Source: Hymenobacter elongatus
GTDB taxonomy: Bacteria; Bacteroidota; Bacteroidia; Cytophagales; Hymenobacteraceae
DNA length: 64,000 bases
NCBI RefSeq assembly: GCF_004745955.1
Contig: NZ_SRLD01000027.1
Coordinates: 1 to 64,000, forward strand
Direction: 5' to 3'
Shown: piece by piece, positions 58,778 to 64,000 of the stretch
How positions within the stretch are numbered: the first letter of the stretch is position 1
Layout of the letters: every line of letters begins with the position of its first letter
The notes under the pieces: generated by a model
Told to the model about the DNA's origin: nothing
What the model saw: the letters and a program-made list of their open reading frames with translations, nothing else
Databases searched by the model: none
Program-made: the position numbers and the translations under genes

Positions 58778-61138
58778 TTATTGAGCGTTTTGCAAATCGA
58801 GGACGAAAGTGTGTAAAACGGTATCGGTCGGACTTGCCTCTTCTTGCAGATACAAAGCCGCGCCATGGTATTGTGCAATCTCTCGCGAGATGTAAAGTCC
58901 TAAGCCTTTGCCTTCTCCCGGCGGTTTAGTGCTTACAAATGGGCGAAAGACATCTTCCTTCTTGGTGACGGGAATACCGGGCCCGTTGTCGGAGAATAAA
59001 ATCAGTTTTCGACTCCGGTCAATTTTGACACTTATCTGCGCATTTGGCAGCTTGTTAATTATCTGTTCCTGCTTGAGCCAGTAGACAGCATTGCTAATTA
59101 GATTTTCCAAAACCTGGATTATCATGCCTGGTACCGCTTGAATTTTCCATTCTTGCTGGTCCGCTTCATCTTCTACCACAAGTTGAATGTGGTGGCGTTC
59201 GAATTGAGCTTGGTGGTGTTGGAAAGTCTCCTTCAGCAATTTATTCAAATCCACCAGCGTCTTATGCTGCCGGCCGGAAGGGCCTAGTGGGTCCAGTACT
59301 TTTAAGCGCGTTTGCAGCGTTTTGAGCTGCGCTCGTAAAGTGCTCATAGAACTAGCCGTGCGCTGTGGAAGCTCTTGGCTAGTCATGCCGTTAATGGTTT
59401 GGATGGCATGCTGAGTTGCCCGGTTCAACTCGTGCGCAATGACATCAATCATCAAGCCCAAGCCGGCCAGATTTATCGTAGTGCTAAGTCGTTCTTCTAG
59501 GACCTGCGCCGAGGCTTTGGCGCTTTTGAACAAGGCTGCACTTTCCGCCAATACGTCCTCAATTGTGGCGATAACCTCGGTTTCCTCCTGTAAAGCAGGA
59601 TAGGTATTAGTTAAATATTTTAGGGCCTCCCGGACTCTATGCTGTCCTAAGTAAATGCGTTTCTCAATCTCCCCCAGGCTTAGCGCCGCAAGGTTTGCTT
59701 GCTCATCCTCTTTTATTGCATCAAGAAAAAGCTTAAGCTCCTTCCAAATGAAATATTGCAGCAAAGCAACGAGCGCCTGCTTTTCGGCATTGTCGCGCAG
59801 TCCCTCCCGATTAGTTTGGTCCAGTAAGGCCGGATTGCCACGGGAGGTGATATCCACCTTGCCAACTACTTGCCGCCGGTTGAGCTTGTAGCCAGGCGAA
59901 GCGAGGGCCGTGGGGTCAAGATTCAACCAGTCGTCATTCGGCCCCCCGTAAGGATTTACGCGGAACCCATCCCGGTATACCATCAGCCCGCCACCCCAAG
60001 TAGCAACCAGCTCCTTGATGTATTTAGCATCGATAACGCCCGCGCTTTTAGTCAACAACTGCCGATTATACCAGTGTAGCTCTGCAGAAAAGGGCCCTAG
60101 ACTATGTAATAATTCAGTGGCGTTATCAGCTTTGATGACTGTTGCTAAATGCGTGCCTGTAAGGGCGAAGGTTTTGTGCCGGTCGTACGTTTTATAATGA
60201 ATTTCTCCGATTAGCGAGGGGATGCCAGCGGAGTCGAATACTAGTTCAGATTTAACGAAGGCATGTGCATTGCTGAACAAGATTTTATCTATCCCAATAG
60301 GAATAACTGGTTGTCTGTTAAACCAGAGGGTTATAAAGTCTCGATTGGTTCGGCCGAAAGGGTCGATAAAGCGGCTTAACTGCTCGCGCGAAATTTCCTC
60401 GACTTTGTCCTTTGACCAAGTTGCCCGGAGGTCATAAATGCGAATGCTGGTGCCTTGGGTTGAGGGCTTATCCTTCAAACGGCCCTGTCTTGGCTCAACG
60501 TTAATACTCTCGAGCAATGCATCCGAGTCATGAGAAAACGCGGTCCAATCTATTTCCAGCAGGTTGTAATAGCGTTCTTCAGCGCGTGTGGTTTCAACCA
60601 CGAGTCCTTCGCCTAACCGCATGACGGAGAGGCGGCCAAGGCCCTTTTCGCCCAATATAGGGCGCAGGGTATCGTTAGATGAACCATCCGTGCCTGTGTG
60701 GTCGCGCTGCTTTCGTCGGTTGCGGGTACCGATAGTCAGGTAGATTTCCTCTAAATCATATAGGGACATCCCTTCACCCTGGTCTTTAACGAGGATGTAA
60801 TTGGCTTGCTTTAGTAAATCGACCAGTTCGACAGTGGAGGGCTTACGCTCGAGTGCCTGTTTAAAATCAAGTGCCTCGGGCGCCTCTATGTCTAAGCTCT
60901 GCATCAAGCGCTGTAGCAGTTGAGCCTTGGCCGCAGGAGGCAGTTCTGAGACAGTGGCCAGGGTACTCAAGGCATCTGTTACAATGCTCTGGGGAAGTCG
61001 AATTACTACCCGTACTTCTACTTTTCGAGAGCCAGCATCAAAAGCATTTTTGATAAGCTCATAAAATGCAATGGCGTCCGAGCTGATAAGCTCGGACCCC
61101 AGCTGCAGAATCGTACGAGCGGTGACTTTAAAATGCAT
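58778..61138 (-). CDS. Dual GHKL protein: Hsp90/MORC-like N-terminus plus histidine kinase
   Basis: A 786-residue protein from ATG 61138, 23 bp after the upstream stop. The N-terminal GHKL ATPase has the N box ELIKNAFDAGSRKV (N31), D119 in KDQGEGM and the G2 loop GEKGLGRL at 163-170; an S5-like domain (MVYRDGFRVNPYG) follows. The C-terminal half is a complete histidine kinase: H box DVIAHELNRATQ with H569, N box LENLISNAV with N679/N683, G1 FSDNGPGIP with D717, FRPFVSTK and G2 GEGKGLGLYI. Two GHKL ATPases in one chain are unusual. It likely couples an ATP-driven clamp to phosphorylation of the next gene's receiver. Confidence 0.85.
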   Translation of the reverse strand: MHFKVTARTILQLGSELISSDAIAFYELIKNAFDAGSRKVEVRVVIRLPQSIVTDALSTLATVSELPPAAKAQLLQRLMQSLDIEAPEALDFKQALERKPSTVELVDLLKQANYILVKDQGEGMSLYDLEEIYLTIGTRNRRKQRDHTGTDGSSNDTLRPILGEKGLGRLSVMRLGEGLVVETTRAEERYYNLLEIDWTAFSHDSDALLESINVEPRQGRLKDKPSTQGTSIRIYDLRATWSKDKVEEISREQLSRFIDPFGRTNRDFITLWFNRQPVIPIGIDKILFSNAHAFVKSELVFDSAGIPSLIGEIHYKTYDRHKTFALTGTHLATVIKADNATELLHSLGPFSAELHWYNRQLLTKSAGVIDAKYIKELVATWGGGLMVYRDGFRVNPYGGPNDDWLNLDPTALASPGYKLNRRQVVGKVDITSRGNPALLDQTNREGLRDNAEKQALVALLQYFIWKELKLFLDAIKEDEQANLAALSLGEIEKRIYLGQHRVREALKYLTNTYPALQEETEVIATIEDVLAESAALFKSAKASAQVLEERLSTTINLAGLGLMIDVIAHELNRATQHAIQTINGMTSQELPQRTASSMSTLRAQLKTLQTRLKVLDPLGPSGRQHKTLVDLNKLLKETFQHHQAQFERHHIQLVVEDEADQQEWKIQAVPGMIIQVLENLISNAVYWLKQEQIINKLPNAQISVKIDRSRKLILFSDNGPGIPVTKKEDVFRPFVSTKPPGEGKGLGLYISREIAQYHGAALYLQEEASPTDTVLHTFVLDLQNAQ

Positions 61139-61161
61139 TGAACGTGCTGTGGCGGCGCAGC

Positions 61162-64000
61162 TTAAATGGTAGGGACTGGTTGTTCGTTGTGCTGTTCCAT
61201 TAATTCCCACAGAACCCTGGTAGCTGCAGCCATGCCGACTTGCCCTTCATGCTCGAGTAAAATACGAAGCCGCGCTTGTAGAGCTTGCATTTCCTGTATC
61301 TGGTCAGGCGCTAAGTGGATGACTTGGTCCCGCTCTTCTCCGTCGGGCTGGGTTAGCGCCAACCGCACGGATTCACCTTCTTGCACTGAGCCTTTGGCGT
61401 TAAAAACAACAGCTTCCACGCGCAGGAATTGCGCGCTCAGCTTGTGTATTTCTTGCTCGAATTTGTACTCATCAGCATCTTTCCACTTGGCGGGTGGTAC
61501 CGAGCAAACCAAGTTGCCCAACGATTCCAACCAGCGCGTCTCCGCAAGCGACGTATCTGCCAATCGTAAGCAAAAGCTTTTCAAGCGCGTTTCAGTGACG
61601 AAGCCGGCCAGTTTTTTTGCTCGTTGCGCCAAGGCTGGACGTATTTGCTCAAAGCTCCCTTTTTGATGCAGCTCTTTCAGCAGTAAAGAGGACAAACTTG
61701 TCAGCAAATTGGGATACGCAGACCGTAACCCATCTATTGCTTCCTTTAAGGCTGTTGCAAACTGTTGAATGCGTTCAAGTTGGATATTCTCATCTTCTGT
61801 GGAATGAGCCTCAATGGAGGTCAGGCCACATGCCTTCGGCAAGTCGTGGAAAATAAGCTTTGCCGGGTCAGCAGTGACGACTAACACTGACCGGACGGCC
61901 CGAGCCGTAGGCGAGAGGTGTGTAGTCCTCAAGGCATACTCCGGTAGTCTACTCGTGAATATGAACAGAGGCTTTACTACATCCAGCAGGTCTACATGGT
62001 CAGTATTAGCCATACCCAACTCCAATTCATGGGCCAGCCGATGAAAGAGGTCGTTGCGTACGCCCGTAATAGGGTGATACTGAATATCGAACGTTTCAGG
62101 AGCTTTTATTAAGCGCTGGTAATTAGTGCCCGTGACACGAGGAATAAAGGAGCCATCTTCGTAAAAGGCCAGTTCCTGTTCATGAATCACGGCAAAAACC
62201 GCCAGCAACAACGGAATCAACCCATCTCGCACCCCGTATGGAGCCTGCCGCAACGCCTCGAACACAACCATGACGCTCACACGGGTATCTGGCTGCTCAG
62301 ACAAAACCTCATGGATACGGTGCATCGCTGGCAGGATATGACAGTGGGCGTTATCATACTCTTCGTCAGGTAAGGTAACAGACCATCTATCCTCGCCTTC
62401 AATCAATTGATGAAGCCCAGCTTCCTGCAGTACCGACAAATACATCGACATTTCCGGAGGGTGTTTCTCCCGGTCCATGCCCAACAAGGGGAGGTTAGCC
62501 GATTCAAACAACTTCTCACTTAGTCGCAAGCGTGCAGCAGCCCCCGCCGAGGATAAGCCCCGGCGATTGATAAGTTCATTATGAATGCGGGGCGAATGAA
62601 AGTAGAGGTCATCGCAAATCTGAGCGAGTAGAGCCAGTACCTCCCGCCCAGAGTTCAGATTAGTTCGGGCTTGCCCCTGATGGTACCAAACTAAGTTGCC
62701 TTCATTGTCAGAATTGAGCAAACCTACTCCGGCTTGCAGTCGCTTAGTCAGGGCTTGGCGCGCGCGCGCAAGCTTTTTGGACACTTCGCCCCGCGCATAT
62801 TTATCATGACGCAGCTCGCCAATAGAGCGTTCTACCCATTCCCATTGTCGCAATTCATCTAAGTAAGCGGCCAACCCGCGCAGGGGCCTTGGTACTGCTA
62901 CAAGTACATCAGCGCGTTGCTCCATGATGGGGCTCTCAGCGAACCGTTTGGCGGCTGCAACATCCGCCATGGTTTCGCAAAGAGGCACAATAATGTAGCC
63001 ATCGGCAATGGTTGCAGTTGTGAGTTGTTCAGCCAGGGCAGCAACTTCTACATACCGGACATCGAAATAGCGAAGGTTACCGGTATTGATGTAGTGTCGA
63101 CGGGCCACTAGTGGCCGAATCTCCAACTGGTCGCGGATGAGGGCCGGTAGATTAGTTGTGGGACCTAACGCCCGTTTAGCCTCGAATTGGGCATCGTCGA
63201 GGTTAACGCTAGATGTTGACCAGACGCAGTATCCACCAGCGCGTCCACGGAAGTAGAGGAGCTGTAAGTCCTGCAGGTGCGCGATGGCCGCTTCTACGTC
63301 ATTGTCGTCATCCAGTGCGAGAGCTAGAGCTTCCTTTGATGCGAGTAGGTCAGTGGTGTTGAGTAAGTTCAGAAGCCCGATAGTTTTTAAGACATCGAGT
63401 TCTTGTTCTTGGTCGCCAGAGTAAGAGTTAATGATACCATCAATGGCTGTCCAATAATAGCTCAACCCCGAAAGTCGGCTGCCGAATGCACTCCGGGCAT
63501 AATCGAAGAGGTTGTGAAGGCGAAAGAATTTTTTGCCCTCAGTTCGCTCCGTAAAATCTTGTAGTCCGTTCGGGTCTGGACCTAGCAGAAACGAGTATAG
63601 TGACCGCTCGTTCTGCCCAAAACTGGCGAAGAGTCGCACCAGCGGTGGTAGCACAGTGGGGTGAAGCGGGAACATGCGGGCGGCTAAGGCCAGCAATGGC
63701 TTGGGAGCCACACCTACCCCATACCAGCGCTGATTAAGCGCCCCTTGCATGGCTGCCTGGGACTGCTTTACTATCTGCCTTCCTAGCTGATTCCAGTTCG
63801 TGCCTAACGCATTAACGACTAGGGAGGCAACTTGCTCAACTGGATGGTACCAGGTAATTTCTTCGAAGCGGCCAGCAACTTTTTCCCACTCCCGCTGCTG
63901 TGCTTTGGATAAGGACTCTGTATAGCTGCTTATCCCCTGATGCAGCAAAGCCAGCACGAACAGGGGCGCATCGCCACTGCGGGCTGCTGCTTCGGCTAAC
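61162..64000 (-). CDS. Large ATPase-associated protein, 5' end beyond right edge
   Basis: About 945 residues are visible; the frame is open to the right edge (LAEAAARSGDAPLFVLALLH precedes the first GTG), so the N-terminus with any Walker motif lies outside. Near the edge is the helical signature LHQGISSYTESLSKAQQREW then EKVAGRFEEITW, followed by FPLHPTVLPPLVRLFASFGQ and NERSLYSFLLG. These resemble the lid region of large P-loop proteins in defence islands (BrxC/DUF6079-like). The C-terminus is helical and coiled (LAQRAKKLAGFVTETRLKSF). It is the most upstream visible gene of the seven-gene operon, whose promoter is outside. Confidence 0.7.
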   Translation of the reverse strand, partial: LAEAAARSGDAPLFVLALLHQGISSYTESLSKAQQREWEKVAGRFEEITWYHPVEQVASLVVNALGTNWNQLGRQIVKQSQAAMQGALNQRWYGVGVAPKPLLALAARMFPLHPTVLPPLVRLFASFGQNERSLYSFLLGPDPNGLQDFTERTEGKKFFRLHNLFDYARSAFGSRLSGLSYYWTAIDGIINSYSGDQEQELDVLKTIGLLNLLNTTDLLASKEALALALDDDNDVEAAIAHLQDLQLLYFRGRAGGYCVWSTSSVNLDDAQFEAKRALGPTTNLPALIRDQLEIRPLVARRHYINTGNLRYFDVRYVEVAALAEQLTTATIADGYIIVPLCETMADVAAAKRFAESPIMEQRADVLVAVPRPLRGLAAYLDELRQWEWVERSIGELRHDKYARGEVSKKLARARQALTKRLQAGVGLLNSDNEGNLVWYHQGQARTNLNSGREVLALLAQICDDLYFHSPRIHNELINRRGLSSAGAAARLRLSEKLFESANLPLLGMDREKHPPEMSMYLSVLQEAGLHQLIEGEDRWSVTLPDEEYDNAHCHILPAMHRIHEVLSEQPDTRVSVMVVFEALRQAPYGVRDGLIPLLLAVFAVIHEQELAFYEDGSFIPRVTGTNYQRLIKAPETFDIQYHPITGVRNDLFHRLAHELELGMANTDHVDLLDVVKPLFIFTSRLPEYALRTTHLSPTARAVRSVLVVTADPAKLIFHDLPKACGLTSIEAHSTEDENIQLERIQQFATALKEAIDGLRSAYPNLLTSLSSLLLKELHQKGSFEQIRPALAQRAKKLAGFVTETRLKSFCLRLADTSLAETRWLESLGNLVCSVPPAKWKDADEYKFEQEIHKLSAQFLRVEAVVFNAKGSVQEGESVRLALTQPDGEERDQVIHLAPDQIQEMQALQARLRILLEHEGQVGMAAATRVLWELMEQHNEQPVPTI

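Noticed and set aside
47059..64000. BREX or DISARM as the identity of the operon
   Set aside because: No PglZ, PglX, BrxL, DrmA-type helicase or methylase is visible; the DptF/G/H-like trio plus kinase and receiver fits neither set, although the cut-off first gene has a BrxC-like flavour.

Overview
The window looks like part of a conjugative plasmid (or plasmid-like element) from a Bacteroidota bacterium, most probably Hymenobacter or a close relative. Three things support this. The transfer genes are of the Bacteroides conjugative-transposon type (TraE/F/G/J/K/M/N/O). Several genes have Bacteroidota-style promoters (TAnnTTTG). The backbone is GC-rich, with Hymenobacter-like codon use. A Rep_3 initiator next to a large iteron array, a ParA/partner pair and a relaxase with its coupling protein argue for a replicon rather than a chromosomal segment. 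Species assignment is inference only.

Layout. 1-7000: accessory zone with a truncated small gene, a DUF1353 gene, an IS481-like element nested against the end of a decayed IS5-like element, an AT-richer outer-membrane-type gene, an IS110-family element, gene and resolvase fragments, and an MmpS-like lipoprotein. 7025-17304 (minus strand): a compact mating-channel operon, upstream to downstream: a small membrane protein, TraE (VirB2), TraF (VirB3), TraG (VirB4), TraJ (VirB6), a lipoprotein, TraK (VirB8), TraN (VirB9), TraM (VirB10), a VirB5/TrbJ-like protein, and TraO. 17525-25345 (plus): two paralogous small proteins, a TOPRIM primase-like protein, ArdC-like anti-restriction protein, a small HTH gene, and an AbiEi/AbiEii toxin-antitoxin pair with a perfect inverted-repeat operator. 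25367-27641 (minus): a HEPN-motif protein and the partition pair. 27642-35314 (plus): candidate centromere and oriT, mobilisation accessory protein, relaxase, VirD4-like coupling protein, VbhA-like/Fic toxin-antitoxin pair, small proteins and an acetyltransferase. 35850-39783: an intact-looking 3.9-kb Tn3-family transposon. 39947-41780: Rep_3 gene and iteron origin.

42155-64000 (minus strand) is a defence island. It begins with two overlapping DUF262 genes (GmrSD/SspE-like nuclease family). Next comes a relic of a second VirD4-like coupling protein gene. The rest is a tightly packed seven-gene operon that runs off the right edge. In transcription order this operon encodes: a large ATPase-like protein (truncated by the edge), a protein with an Hsp90/MORC-like GHKL domain at its N-terminus and a complete histidine kinase at its C-terminus, a receiver-like protein with a recognisable phospho-acceptor pocket, a PAPS-reductase/DndC-superfamily protein, and three proteins matching the size, order and motifs of DptF-DptG-DptH.

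The proposed reading of that operon is that a two-component phosphorelay has been built into a phosphorothioation-restriction-like (DptFGH) machine, with a nucleotide-activating sulfur-transfer-type enzyme. The gene content is visible directly; the defensive function and signalling route are inferred. It is the best candidate in the window for an undescribed system.
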